A stretch of 64,000 nucleotides of DNA from Desulfurococcaceae archaeon. Lineage in GTDB: Archaea; Thermoproteota; Thermoprotei_A; Sulfolobales; Desulfurococcaceae. The notes under the pieces were generated by a model, which was not told where the DNA came from, made no database searches, and saw only the letters and a list, made by a program, of their open reading frames with translations. Position numbers and translations under genes: made by a program. The DNA lies in the NCBI GenBank assembly GCA_028275705.1, contig JAPWUD010000001.1:124001-188000 (forward strand). The letters run 5' to 3'. The first letter of the stretch is position 1. Every line of letters begins with the position of its first letter. This document shows positions 27,209-35,043 of the stretch, one piece after another.

Positions 27209-27682
27209 ATGGAGGGTGAAGAGAGAGTTATTTACACGCTCCCAGGGGTTTACGACTCCCTAGAGCACACTGGGGATGTATATATAAAGGCGCATGGGAG
27301 GGATATACTAGAGTTATTTGAGAATAGTGGTTTAGCTCTTTTCGATACAATGGTTGATGTTAGGAGAGTGGAGGGGAGAACTTCAAGGATAGTTACTGCT
27401 GAGGGCTATGACTTAGAGAGCCTTCTATATAAGTGGCTTGAAGAGCTCCTAGTGCTATACTATAGTGAAAACATTGTCTGTGGGAGAGTGGTTGTCGAGG
27501 AGTTTACTGTGAAGCGCTCTAATAGTGGAGTAAACTATGTTGTTAGTGGTAGAGCCTACTGTGAGGAGTTTAACCCCGTGAAGCACGAGCCGCGTGTAGA
27601 GGTTAAATCCCCTACATATAGCTTAATGAGGATAATTAAGAGTGAGAATGAATGGATTGCCTACTTTGTTCTAGATATATAA
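27209..27682 (+). CDS. Archease
   Basis: 157 residues from ATG 27209, which has GGTGG four bases upstream; the frame extends to 27167 but without an SD. YDSLEHTGDVYIKAHGRDILELFENSGLALFDTM is the archease signature, with metal-ligand candidates Asp at positions 22 and 46 and at the C terminus (VLDI). Archease activates the RtcB RNA ligase that joins spliced tRNA halves, relevant here because two tRNAs and cbf5 in this window have introns. Divergent from rbcL. Confidence 0.9.
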   Translation: MEGEERVIYTLPGVYDSLEHTGDVYIKAHGRDILELFENSGLALFDTMVDVRRVEGRTSRIVTAEGYDLESLLYKWLEELLVLYYSENIVCGRVVVEEFTVKRSNSGVNYVVSGRAYCEEFNPVKHEPRVEVKSPTYSLMRIIKSENEWIAYFVLDI

Positions 27683-28242
27683 TTCTTAATCTTCAATACG
27701 CAGTCTCCACAGTACTTAGCAGGCTTCTCATCTACTTCAAGTATACTATTACTAAACCTCATTACGCAGTAGTTACTGCAGTGTTCTAGCCCCATTAAGT
27801 GCCCGAGCTCGTGGAGAGTTTCTTTGACGAGCCTCTCGAAGTATAGGTCGAAGCGTGCTTGCTCACCATAGTACTCTGGTTTAAGCCTCTTAGTGAATAC
27901 TACTGCGACGTGTTGATCTGGAGAAGCCTCTCCAAAGACAAAGTTTAAGCCATACTCATATCCATCTAGATACCCAACACCAACCACGAGGCTTGAGTCA
28001 ACTAAGCCAACGAGTTGAAACACCTCCCTAAGATACTTGACAATACAGCCCCCATGATACTGCAACCTACTCCAGTCAAAACACTTCATAGGGGGCTTCA
28101 GTGTATCGGGCCAAGTCAATACATCAAGGCCCTCCACTCCCATCTCTCTAAGTTTTCTCCCAATAGCTTCATTGAGCGCATCTAAGTACTCTAAAACACC
28201 ATGCGTTGTCAAAGGCACTAGTATAATCCTCTTAACACCCAT
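27661..28242 (-). CDS. amzA: Archaemetzincin-family zinc metalloprotease
   Basis: 193 residues from ATG 28242 (GGAGTGGT upstream; the frame extends to 28317 with a leucine-rich stretch that I take as non-coding). The motif HELGHLMGLEHC followed by NYCVMRFS and CGDC is the archaemetzincin HExxHxxGxxH-CxxxxCxM-CxxC pattern: three zinc-binding histidines, the catalytic glutamate and a second structural zinc site. The natural substrate is unknown. Its 3' end overlaps archease by 22 nt, tail to tail. Confidence 0.9.
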   Translation of the reverse strand: MGVKRIILVPLTTHGVLEYLDALNEAIGRKLREMGVEGLDVLTWPDTLKPPMKCFDWSRLQYHGGCIVKYLREVFQLVGLVDSSLVVGVGYLDGYEYGLNFVFGEASPDQHVAVVFTKRLKPEYYGEQARFDLYFERLVKETLHELGHLMGLEHCSNYCVMRFSNSILEVDEKPAKYCGDCVLKIKNYISRTK

Positions 28243-28334
28243 AAGCAACCACTCCAGCAATAAACACCAAGAGCACCTAGTGTTTGGTATAAGTAAGCAA
28301 AGTAAAATAAATAACAATATACTGCACGAGTAGA

Positions 28335-28422
28335 TGCCGCCGCGGGGATTTGAACCCCGGACATCCCGGTGTCTGTGACCTCCTCTTCAGCCGGGCGCTC
28401 TCCCGGGCTGAGCTACGGCGGC
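28335..28422 (-). tRNA. tRNA-Phe (GAA) with 14-nt intron
   Basis: Read on the minus strand, the acceptor GCCGCCG/CGGCGGC, D arm, anticodon stem CCCGG/CCGGG, loop CTGAAGA and T arm CGGGG-TTCAAAT-CCCCG fold well with discriminator A. Between the loop and the 3' anticodon stem lie 14 extra bases (28370-28383, or shifted by one), the canonical position after nucleotide 37. CCA is not encoded. Confidence 0.92.
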
Positions 28423-28510
28423 TCAATTGATTTATTAGTTTTTAAGGGGTTTAATATCTTTTGGAGTTAATTTTACTCCAGGGCTTTATAATCTATGTTG
28501 GTGGAGTGGC

Positions 28511-29212
28511 TTGTTGGCTGCTATTCTAGCTGGTGGTTTCGGTAAGAGGCTTAGACCCTTCACGGAGGAGTTTCCTAAGCCCATGATAAGTATTGGGGGT
28601 AGGACTCTACTAGAGTACCAGATTGAATGGCTTAGGAGTTTTGGGTTTAGTGAAGTAGTGTTGCTTGTTGGATACAAGAAGGAGAAGATTATTGAGCACT
28701 TTGGTAGTGGCTCTAGGTATGGAGTGAAGATAACTTATGTTGTTGAAGACGAGCCTCTTGGAACTGGTGGAGCTGTGAAGAATGCTGAGCACATATTATC
28801 CAAGGAGGATGTATTTCTCGTTTTAAATGGAGATATATTGACTAACCTCAACCCACTCCTACTAGTTGAGAAGGTGAATTCGAGTAGACTACTCGGTGTA
28901 ATAGCTACAATACCCCTGCCAAGTCCATACGGTATTCTAGAGTTAGAGGGGGAGATTGTAAAGGGGTTTGTAGAGAAGCCACTACTACGAGACTACTGGA
29001 TCAATGCAGGAGTCTATGCACTAAAACCAGAAGCACTCAAATACTTCCCCGAGAAAGGAGACTTGGAGAAAACAGCATTCCCAGCAATGGCCCGTGAAGG
29101 AGTACTAGGAGCAGTTAAATACACCAATGTATTCTGGAAGGCAATAGATACGTTCAAAGACCTAGAGGAAGCATCCAAGTACATAGAGGAAGCAGAGAAG
29201 AGTAAACACTAA
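28511..29212 (+). CDS. Nucleotidyltransferase (NDP-sugar pyrophosphorylase family)
   Basis: 233 residues. LAAILAGGFGKRLRPFTEEFPKPM is the nucleotide-binding signature of sugar-1-phosphate nucleotidyltransferases; EPLGTGGAVKNA and LNGDILTN provide the sugar and metal binding parts, and VEKP completes the active site. It is the short form lacking a left-handed beta-helix domain. The product is probably a GDP-, UDP- or dTDP-sugar; the exact substrate cannot be told. Start TTG 28511 after GGTGGAG. Confidence 0.88.
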   Translation: MLAAILAGGFGKRLRPFTEEFPKPMISIGGRTLLEYQIEWLRSFGFSEVVLLVGYKKEKIIEHFGSGSRYGVKITYVVEDEPLGTGGAVKNAEHILSKEDVFLVLNGDILTNLNPLLLVEKVNSSRLLGVIATIPLPSPYGILELEGEIVKGFVEKPLLRDYWINAGVYALKPEALKYFPEKGDLEKTAFPAMAREGVLGAVKYTNVFWKAIDTFKDLEEASKYIEEAEKSKH

Positions 29213-29327
29213 ATCAGCATTTCCAGCGGTCTTCATCGCACAAGCACTCACAAGACCCTCTTCTCATCACCAATAAAAACACACACATAGAAACTTATAA
29301 ACCAAAACCAATAAAATAATAGAAGGA

Positions 29328-29403
29328 GCGGCGGTCGTCTAGCCTGGACTAGGACGCCGGCCCTCCAAGCCGGAAATCCCGGGTTCAAATCCCGGCCGCC
29401 GCA
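29328..29403 (+). tRNA. tRNA-Gly (UCC)
   Basis: 76 nt: acceptor GCGGCGG/CCGCCGC, anticodon stem CCGGC/GCCGG around loop CCTCCAA (anticodon UCC), T arm CCGGG-TTCAAAT-CCCGG, discriminator A. No intron, no encoded CCA. A TATA-like CTTATAAACC lies about 30 nt upstream. The accessory region starts immediately after it. Confidence 0.94.
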
Positions 29404-29405
29404 CA

Positions 29406-29450
29406 CCTCCTTTAAACACCCAGATAAACTCTATAGAGTGGCCTCTAACA
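29406..29450 (+). repeat. Left copy of an imperfect repeat next to tRNA-Gly
   Basis: TTTAAACACCCAGATAAAC at 29411-29429 is identical to 35220-35238, and flanking bases (CCTC before, CTA..G.GCCTCT.ACA after) also match with small gaps, giving about 45 bp of similarity. It begins three bases after the tRNA-Gly 3' end. At the right copy the sequence encodes the tail of a zinc-finger-like protein; here it is not in an open gene. Confidence 0.7.
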
Positions 29451-29487
29451 CTTCACGGTTCCGCGGGGAGTGAAATACTGGGGAAAT

Positions 29488-29524
29488 AATGCTAGGCGAT
29501 CCCTAGTATGCAGGGATCAGCATT
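29488..29524. other. Strong hairpin in the gap after tRNA-Gly
   Basis: AATGCT-aggc-GATCCCT-agtatgc-AGGGATC-AGCATT folds into 13 base pairs with one four-base bulge. The surrounding 200 nt are less AT-rich than the rest of this gap and also contain GGGTT/AACCC pairing near 29582-29600. It could be part of a small structured RNA or a relic of a mobile element; no known RNA family is recognised. Confidence 0.4.
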
Positions 29525-29779
29525 AGTGCTCTCAATAAGGACGCGAGAAGGCTTACATTGGAGCGCGTGTCGAGAGGAGCGGGGTTTTACTAGAACCCTT
29601 AAAGTGCCGAGTCATTATCAAGGGAGTTACACAACTATTTAAGTGGAGTTAGACACACACCAAGTGAAGTAGGAAGGGCACTACGATATCCCGGTGAGCT
29701 AGGAGGTATTATGGTTTAATATCGTGATTTAAAAAGATGTATTAGCCTCAAGGGATGGTTTTCTGTGCTGCGTCCCCCT

Positions 29780-30033
29780 CTACTTCCTCCTCTTTAATAA
29801 GAATACCGGCAAAACTACTATGATTACTACTAATGCCCCGAGTATAATCATCTTGTCGCCTCGTCCCAGTTGCTGAGTACTCCGTGTACCCTCGGCGGCT
29901 GGGTTATCGAATACGCAGTCGTAGGTAACTGTGCAGCTGTTTTAGACATGGTGACCAAAGCATTGGTTATCGTGGTGGCCCATGCAATTATAGGCAGAGT
30001 AGTGGGTTCTCTATAATCAAATGTCTCCTTCAT
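29780..30033 (-). pseudogene. Fragment of a secreted protein with C-terminal membrane anchor
   Basis: On the minus strand the last 50 or so codons encode a cysteine pair (SCTVTYDC), a short linker and KMIILGALVVIIVVLPVF followed by a basic stop-transfer LLKRRK, the usual C-terminal anchor of archaeal cell-surface or substrate-binding proteins. The frame has an upstream stop, and the preceding open segment (from ATG 30033) is in a different frame, so the gene looks broken by a frameshift and truncated. Confidence 0.45.
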
Positions 30034-30101
30034 AAGGTTTAATAGCGCTCAATAAAACTCAAGGATACCTCGTCTTAACGGTCGGTGTAAATAAAGTTTA
30101 G

Positions 30102-30380
30102 TTAGAGAAGCCCATAATCTCTTAGCAGGGATTTCATTTTTCTAAGTTCTTTAACAAGCTCCACTCCCTTAGTGGTTAAAACCAGTTTTGCAGAGCCTTT
30201 GCGCTCATCTGATGGGAGACTTTCTACTAATCCACGTGCTATTAAATCATCCAGGATCTTCTTTACCCTATCATAAGATAAGTTTACTTTAATAGATAAC
30301 CATGTAGGATTTATCCCTTCTTCCGAGTTTATTGCTTCTAGGATCTCCATGATGAGCTCTAGCCTGCTCCTCTTCTTCAT
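30102..30380 (-). CDS. Winged-helix DNA-binding regulator
   Basis: 92 residues. LELIMEILEAINSEEGINPTWLSIKVNLSYDRVKKILDDLIARGLVES is a clear winged helix-turn-helix with the wing around KGSAKLVLTTKGVELV. It resembles the short archaeal wHTH proteins that often pair with membrane partners. Its start overlaps the stop of the upstream membrane-protein gene by 4 nt, so it is the last gene of the minus-strand operon 31929-30102. It is the natural candidate to bind the shared promoter palindromes described below (inference). Confidence 0.8.
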   Translation of the reverse strand: MKKRSRLELIMEILEAINSEEGINPTWLSIKVNLSYDRVKKILDDLIARGLVESLPSDERKGSAKLVLTTKGVELVKELRKMKSLLRDYGLL

Positions 30381-30946
30381 ACTACTATAACCCTCTTCAA
30401 ATGATATAAGGCAAATAGTAGAGTTGCAAGTGCCATTAGAAACTCCGAGAATATGATAAGGTATAAGCCTAGCTGAGTAAGCATAAGGAGAGAACCTACA
30501 CCTCTAAGCAGGAATGTTATTGAAAGCATGAGTATATAGTTTTTCAAGTACTTGCCCTTAACTAAGAGAGACGTCACAAGAGAAAGCGCAAACGATATCA
30601 AGTCAGGAAAAGACAGCGCTATAAGCGGTGGGATCACAATAAACACCTCTTCTCTCTCCGAGAATCTAATAGAAAACAACATTATGAGAAAAGCTGCTGA
30701 AGCCGTTGAAGACGACAAAGTATGCATCGTGAGGGATAGCTTAGGATCTTCTAAAACCGTGGAAACCGCGGAAATCAGTCGACTCAATGTTAATAAAATA
30801 AATGATAGTGAAAAGAACCCAAGGGACTCGATTTTAGCCCTTAAATATGATCTAGTGAAGAAAATAGAGATGTACAGGAATAAAACAAAGCTAATAGTAT
30901 TTAATACTAGTAGAGTTATGCCGTAGAAATCCAATGGAGACCCCAT
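30377..30946 (-). CDS. Six-helix membrane protein, unknown
   Basis: 189 residues, almost wholly hydrophobic: helices at about 8-30, 38-60, 70-95, 100-128, 132-152 and 158-182. No family recognised. It lies between a secreted anchored protein and the winged-helix regulator with overlapping start and stop codons on both sides, so a sensor or membrane partner of the regulator is a reasonable but untested idea. Confidence 0.65.
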   Translation of the reverse strand: MGSPLDFYGITLLVLNTISFVLFLYISIFFTRSYLRAKIESLGFFSLSFILLTLSRLISAVSTVLEDPKLSLTMHTLSSSTASAAFLIMLFSIRFSEREEVFIVIPPLIALSFPDLISFALSLVTSLLVKGKYLKNYILMLSITFLLRGVGSLLMLTQLGLYLIIFSEFLMALATLLFALYHLKRVIVV

Positions 30947-31413
30947 TAACCCCGTATTGCATAATATGTTTGATTACCTAAATGAACTTCTATAACTATC
31001 CCGACAAATCCTCTATGTGTTTCAAATACTTCTACCACGAGAGTTGCGTTATTATTCATGATCAATGATGCTACGTCGTTAGCTGAAATAATTCTACCAC
31101 TCTCTTCACCTATGTAACGAGGTTGCAGAATAAGTAAAACCCTTTGCCTCCTCTCCTGCCAATACGCATAAATAACTCTACCCACCTTCTCTATCTCCGG
31201 TCTCACAATCGGGCTTCTTCCCCGGTGAAGACCAATACTCATGGAACCTATGAGGAACGAAGGCGGTTTAACTGGTAGATCCGTTAAAGCTTCCTCTAAG
31301 CCAGTTTCGTAACCTCCAGTATTTGGATACGTGAAGTATACGAATAGAGGGGGTATTACTACTAATAAAGCACAAGTAGTGGCGAGTAAAACAGTTTTGA
31401 GATCATTCCGCAA
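30946..31413 (-). CDS. Anchored extracytoplasmic protein, unknown
   Basis: About 155 residues. One N-terminal hydrophobic segment (about residues 10-28) precedes a soluble domain with alternating beta strands (RQRVLLILQPRYIG, TLVVEVFETHRGFVGIVIEVHLG). It looks like a single-pass protein with its bulk outside the cell. AGGTG lies six bases before TTG 31413; GTG 31422 is also in frame. The stop overlaps the next gene's ATG by one base. No family recognised. Confidence 0.6.
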   Translation of the reverse strand: MRNDLKTVLLATTCALLVVIPPLFVYFTYPNTGGYETGLEEALTDLPVKPPSFLIGSMSIGLHRGRSPIVRPEIEKVGRVIYAYWQERRQRVLLILQPRYIGEESGRIISANDVASLIMNNNATLVVEVFETHRGFVGIVIEVHLGNQTYYAIRG

Positions 31414-31455
31414 TAAAGACACCTGGAAAAAATATGATGATTAAAAATAAAAAAC

Positions 31456-31929
31456 TTACCTTGGAGTTTTACATGGACACATGCACTCTTGTCGGTAAAT
31501 TAGTGAGTGGTATGATATAAGGTTTACGGAGTTGTTGGAGATGTCTACTAGGTACGTGTATACCGCTGTACTATTAGATAGTACAACTATCGACTGTGTA
31601 GCTTTAAACGATACATCACCATTAGCATCTACATATGCCTTTATCAATGGCCGAATCGCTACAATGCTGTAACCTTGATTCATCAGCTGTGATGTCTCCG
31701 AGTTAGATCGCAGTATATTTAATACTGTTGAATTATACTCCGGGCTTACCTCTACTGCTGATAATACTGAGCCTCTTCCAAATTTACCATGATACCTCAA
31801 TAATACCTGGGGCTGATACGTTGTTGTCTGAGTGGTTGTCGCCTGAGCATGTGAACTGATTACATAGCCTGCCATTGCAGCTACTACAGCGATTACTATG
31901 ATACCAATTACTATATTCTTCGTCTCCAC
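31456..31929 (-). CDS. Anchored extracytoplasmic protein with Cys-X-Cys-X-Cys tail, unknown
   Basis: 157 residues: an N-terminal signal-anchor (about residues 5-25, IVIGIIVIAVVAAMAGYV), a threonine-rich linker, a soluble domain of about 110 residues and a C-terminal ECMCPCK tail with three closely spaced cysteines that could bind a metal. First gene of the minus-strand operon. GAGGTGA precedes GTG 31929. No family recognised. Confidence 0.65.
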   Translation of the reverse strand: METKNIVIGIIVIAVVAAMAGYVISSHAQATTTQTTTYQPQVLLRYHGKFGRGSVLSAVEVSPEYNSTVLNILRSNSETSQLMNQGYSIVAIRPLIKAYVDANGDVSFKATQSIVVLSNSTAVYTYLVDISNNSVNLISYHSLIYRQECMCPCKTPR

Positions 31930-31960
31930 GATCTCACCTCAATGGATTAAACCAATACTT

Positions 31961-31992
31961 ATGATTTTAAAAGTAACTCTCAAGAAGAGAGT
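31961..31992 (-). promoter_or_regulatory. Promoter/operator of the secreted-membrane-regulator operon (motif copy 1)
   Basis: On the minus strand the order is CTCTC-TTCTT-GAGAG, then TTACTTTTAAAATCAT: a 5-bp-armed palindrome with a 5-nt spacer (31977-31991) directly upstream of a TATA-like TTTTAAAAT. The spacing to GTG 31929 fits a promoter. The same arrangement is found at 32649-32678 on the plus strand. Confidence 0.6.
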
Positions 31993-32648
31993 CTCTTATG
32001 GAGAGTAATTAAAGTTCCAAATACTTGTTAACAGCGATATCACCAATCAGCCCCCACTACTCTATAAACTCTCATAACATATGCCCGTTCACATTGCTTA
32101 CGACCATGGGTTCATACGTAATAACGAATGAAACACTCTATATACCCACACTTTTCCCATAAATCGTTAAAACACCTGAATTCTCGGAGTCTAAATTTGC
32201 TTTTTGTTAATTCATTATTACATCTTGGGATTTAATACTATGATTACCCGCAAGTAAAGGAATTCACCAAGGAAATATTGTTCCTCAATGAACACGTTAA
32301 AAAGATTTACTTTATGGAATATACTAAAGCACCAATTTTACGAGCTCTTAGTATGCTCAGCGAGCCTACTTAAAGGTGAAGCAGAGAGCAGTATTGAAGA
32401 CCGTTGGGACACTGTATTAAAAACGCGTTGAGCTACCGCACCCATCAAGCTCAACTCTACGAATACTAATAGATCCTGCTAATTCACACATTAAACTCCT
32501 AATTTAGACTACAGCCTGCACAATATTCTAAAAATATATAATAAACCCTTAAAAGCCAACTAAACTATTAAACAATCCCACGAGAATACATATACATCCT
32601 CAAAGCCCCCGCTAATTAACATAGTTTAGTCAAACACATTACATAAGG
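31993..32648. other. Long AT-rich gap with no convincing gene
   Basis: About 650 nt between the two divergent operons. Only short open stretches occur; the longest notable one (about 32253-32373, plus) would read VKEFTKEILFLNEHVKKIYFM and onward but has no start or SD and ends after about 40 codons. It may be eroded coding DNA. No repeat array or RNA gene is seen. Confidence 0.5.
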
Positions 32649-32678
32649 CTCTCATTTTGAGAGTTAGCTTAAAATAAT
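32649..32678 (+). promoter_or_regulatory. Promoter/operator of the ABC exporter operon (motif copy 2)
   Basis: CTCTC-ATTTT-GAGAG (32649-32663) is followed by TTAGCTTAAAATAAT with a TATA-like element at 32667-32678. It lies 36 nt before the start codon at 32714. The palindrome arms, spacer length and following TTA..TTAAAAT are shared with copy 1 on the opposite strand. Confidence 0.62.
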
Positions 32679-32713
32679 CTCTCCTCTACTGGAGGATCAT
32701 AGAGGTGTTAGAC

Positions 32714-33973
32714 ATGGTTGATGTATTGTGGTTGTTGAACACAGCTCTAAAAGATCTATTCTCAAGGAAGACTAGGAGTATATTGACTATTGCAAGTATC
32801 GCTATTGGAATAGCACTATTATTCTCACTAATTTCACTTGTAAATGGAGTAGAATCAAGAAGTGCTACTATGATTAGACAATTAACCTCGGCTGATATAA
32901 TTATACGAAACACCACGAGAGTTGATACTTCAACAGGGATACCGAGTCCTGAGGGGACGCGTGGATTTATTCGGCCTATTACTCTAAGCCTAATTAATGA
33001 ATCTATATTACAAAATATCGAGTCAATAGAATCAATATACTATGCTACATCACTACTAACTACTCAAGCATATGTAGATGAAACCCCAATTATACTCCAG
33101 GGCGTTATACCTGGAGAATATGAACTAGTAGCTGGAAGTCTGAATATTATTAATGGTAGAAGCCTCTCATGTCTCAATTGCCCCGAAGTGGTCGTTGGAA
33201 AGAGCTTAATGGAGAGACTTAACTTAAGTGTAGGAGGTACATTGACTATTACGGTGAATAATACTCAAGTATATTTAAACGTAGTGGGAGTTTATGAGTC
33301 AGGTGTGCAATTCTTCGAGATGATGAATGTATATGTACCATTATACTTCCTACAAAATATTACAGGTAGAGTTGGACTTGTCAGCGAGATACTTATAAAG
33401 CTTAAAAATCCCGGTGATGCACAGAGCGTTGCATCATATATACAGTCTATATATCCCGATCTCAGGGCAACACTACAGACAGCGCAAATACAACAAGCTA
33501 GTCAATTAATTTCAACACTCACAACATTCTTCTTAACAATAGGTTTAATCGCCATAATAGCTGGTGGTTTTGGAGTAGCTAATACCATGTTAATTAATGT
33601 ATTTGAGAGAATGCGTGAAATAGGTATATTGAGAGCTATAGGTGCTTCATCGAGAACAATATTATTAATGTTTCTCACAGAAGCACTAGTACTCGGTCTC
33701 TTTGGTGGAGTTACAGGTATATGTACTGGATTTATCTTAGCATATATCTTGCCAAACTACTTCCCAATACAAACAGCTAGTAGAATATTACCAGGCTCAA
33801 GGGCTTTCGGGGGATCTCCACAAATAACACAGATATCTATAACACCAGTTATAACATGGGACACTATTATGTTAGCACTAATTATAGGTGTAATTGTCTC
33901 TCTATTGGCAGGTCTATATCCTGCCTGGAGAGCTTCACGTATAAAACCTATAGAGGTGTTGAGACATGGATAA
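32714..33973 (+). CDS. MacB/FtsX-type ABC transporter permease
   Basis: 419 residues from ATG 32714, with GAGGTG six bases upstream. Topology is typical of MacB-like permeases: one N-terminal helix (about 20-42) with the preceding LKDLFSRKTRSILT motif, a large extracytoplasmic domain (about 45-265) with a CLNC cysteine pair, and three C-terminal helices with the FtsX-domain pieces NTMLINVFERMREIGILRAIGAS and LLAGLYPAWRASRIKPIEVLRHG. The substrate could be a peptide, lipid or lipoprotein-like compound. Overlaps the ATPase gene by 8 nt. Confidence 0.88.
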   Translation: MVDVLWLLNTALKDLFSRKTRSILTIASIAIGIALLFSLISLVNGVESRSATMIRQLTSADIIIRNTTRVDTSTGIPSPEGTRGFIRPITLSLINESILQNIESIESIYYATSLLTTQAYVDETPIILQGVIPGEYELVAGSLNIINGRSLSCLNCPEVVVGKSLMERLNLSVGGTLTITVNNTQVYLNVVGVYESGVQFFEMMNVYVPLYFLQNITGRVGLVSEILIKLKNPGDAQSVASYIQSIYPDLRATLQTAQIQQASQLISTLTTFFLTIGLIAIIAGGFGVANTMLINVFERMREIGILRAIGASSRTILLMFLTEALVLGLFGGVTGICTGFILAYILPNYFPIQTASRILPGSRAFGGSPQITQISITPVITWDTIMLALIIGVIVSLLAGLYPAWRASRIKPIEVLRHG

Positions 33974-34685
33974 CTTAATTGTTAAAGCTGAGAACTTAGT
34001 AAAGATCTATCAGTCGGGTAAAGTGAGAGTAAAAGCCCTTGACGGAGTTAATCTAATAGCTCATAGAGGCGAAATACTGGGTATTATTGGCCCCTCAGGC
34101 TCCGGTAAAACAACACTACTCAATATTATTGGTGGATTAGATAAACCTACTAAAGGAACTGTATTTATTGATAACACCGAGATAACTAAATTAAGTGAAG
34201 AGGAGTTAGTGAAATTTAGATTGAGAAATATAGGATTTGTATTCCAATTCTTTAATCTAATACCATCACTAAGCGTCGTTGAAAATGTTGAATTACCACT
34301 AGCACTTCTCGGAGTATCTAGAATTGAGAGGAGAGAATTAGCATCAACCACACTGAGAGAACTGGGATTAATTCATAGAGCTAATTTTAAGCCAAGTGAA
34401 CTAAGTGGTGGTGAACAACAGAGAGTTGCAATAGCAAGAGCAATTATCACAAACCCCAAAATAGTATTAATGGATGAGCCAACAGGAAATCTCGACTCTG
34501 AAAACGCTAAGAACTTAATGAAGTTCATTGAGAAAGTACAAGAGAAATATGGTGTTACATTTATAATTGCAACACACGACCCCATAGTTGTTAGGCAATG
34601 TGAACGAGCATACATCCTAAGGGATGGAAGATTTATAGAAGAACTGAATGGCCAGGCCGCAGTTAATAAGTATTCAAAACTCTAA
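33966..34685 (+). CDS. MacB/LolD-type ABC transporter ATPase
   Basis: 239 residues. Walker A GPSGSGKTTLLN, Q-loop NIGFVFQFFNLIPSLSVVENVELP, signature LSGGEQQRVAIARA and Walker B IVLMDEPTGNLDS are all intact and of the LolD/MacB subfamily. It forms an exporter with the permease encoded just upstream (4-codon overlap). No adaptor or outer component is expected in an archaeon; the secreted proteins of the divergent operon are possible partners. Confidence 0.92.
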   Translation: MDNLIVKAENLVKIYQSGKVRVKALDGVNLIAHRGEILGIIGPSGSGKTTLLNIIGGLDKPTKGTVFIDNTEITKLSEEELVKFRLRNIGFVFQFFNLIPSLSVVENVELPLALLGVSRIERRELASTTLRELGLIHRANFKPSELSGGEQQRVAIARAIITNPKIVLMDEPTGNLDSENAKNLMKFIEKVQEKYGVTFIIATHDPIVVRQCERAYILRDGRFIEELNGQAAVNKYSKL

Positions 34686-34702
34686 ATACTCTCTTCAGGA
34701 AA

Positions 34703-34733
34703 CTCCTATTTTGAGAGCTACCTCTAAAATAAC
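34703..34733 (+). promoter_or_regulatory. Third copy of the palindrome-TATA motif
   Basis: CTCCTATTTTGAGAG (34703-34717) followed by CTACCTCTAAAATAAC matches copy 2 at most positions, though the left palindrome arm is degraded. It lies 18 nt after the ABC ATPase stop and about 27-35 nt before an SD-like GAGGTGATG and an ATG (34760) whose frame closes after 16 codons, so its target gene appears to be lost. Confidence 0.5.
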
Positions 34734-34825
34734 ACTTACCCCTAGATCTCTTCGAGGTGATGTATATGAGTACAGGGAAATCAATATTTACTAGAACTAA
34801 TCTCCACTAGAGACAGTCCTCCTAG

Positions 34826-35005
34826 CTGGCAGACGTTAAGGGCTTATTGAGGAAGCATCTAGGCCACGCGGAATTCTTGTTCTCTCCCATAGTGAGGGCA
34901 TTGCTATTAATTAACGATGTACATCCACTAACACAGCTCAAGATTCTCGTGATCAAAGAACAACACCAGAGAAGAACCAAGACTCGAAATTTCACCATGC
35001 AATAA
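34826..35005 (+). pseudogene. Possible gene remnant downstream of motif copy 3
   Basis: An open stretch of about 59 codons without a standard start (first codon after a stop is CTG) reads LADVKGLLRKHLGHAEFLF and ends in a basic segment. With the closed short frame just before it (34760-34810) and an orphan promoter motif at 34703, it looks like a decayed gene. The helical, charged character would suit a DNA-binding protein but no family is recognised. The rest of 34686-35043 has no gene. Confidence 0.3.
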
Positions 35006-35043
35006 TTAACTAAAAATCTTAGAATAGCGGGTGAGTAGTCACG

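Noticed and set aside
29848-30033. A functional 61-codon minus-strand gene
   Set aside because: The membrane anchor typical of the protein end lies in another frame separated by a stop; it is better read as a broken gene.
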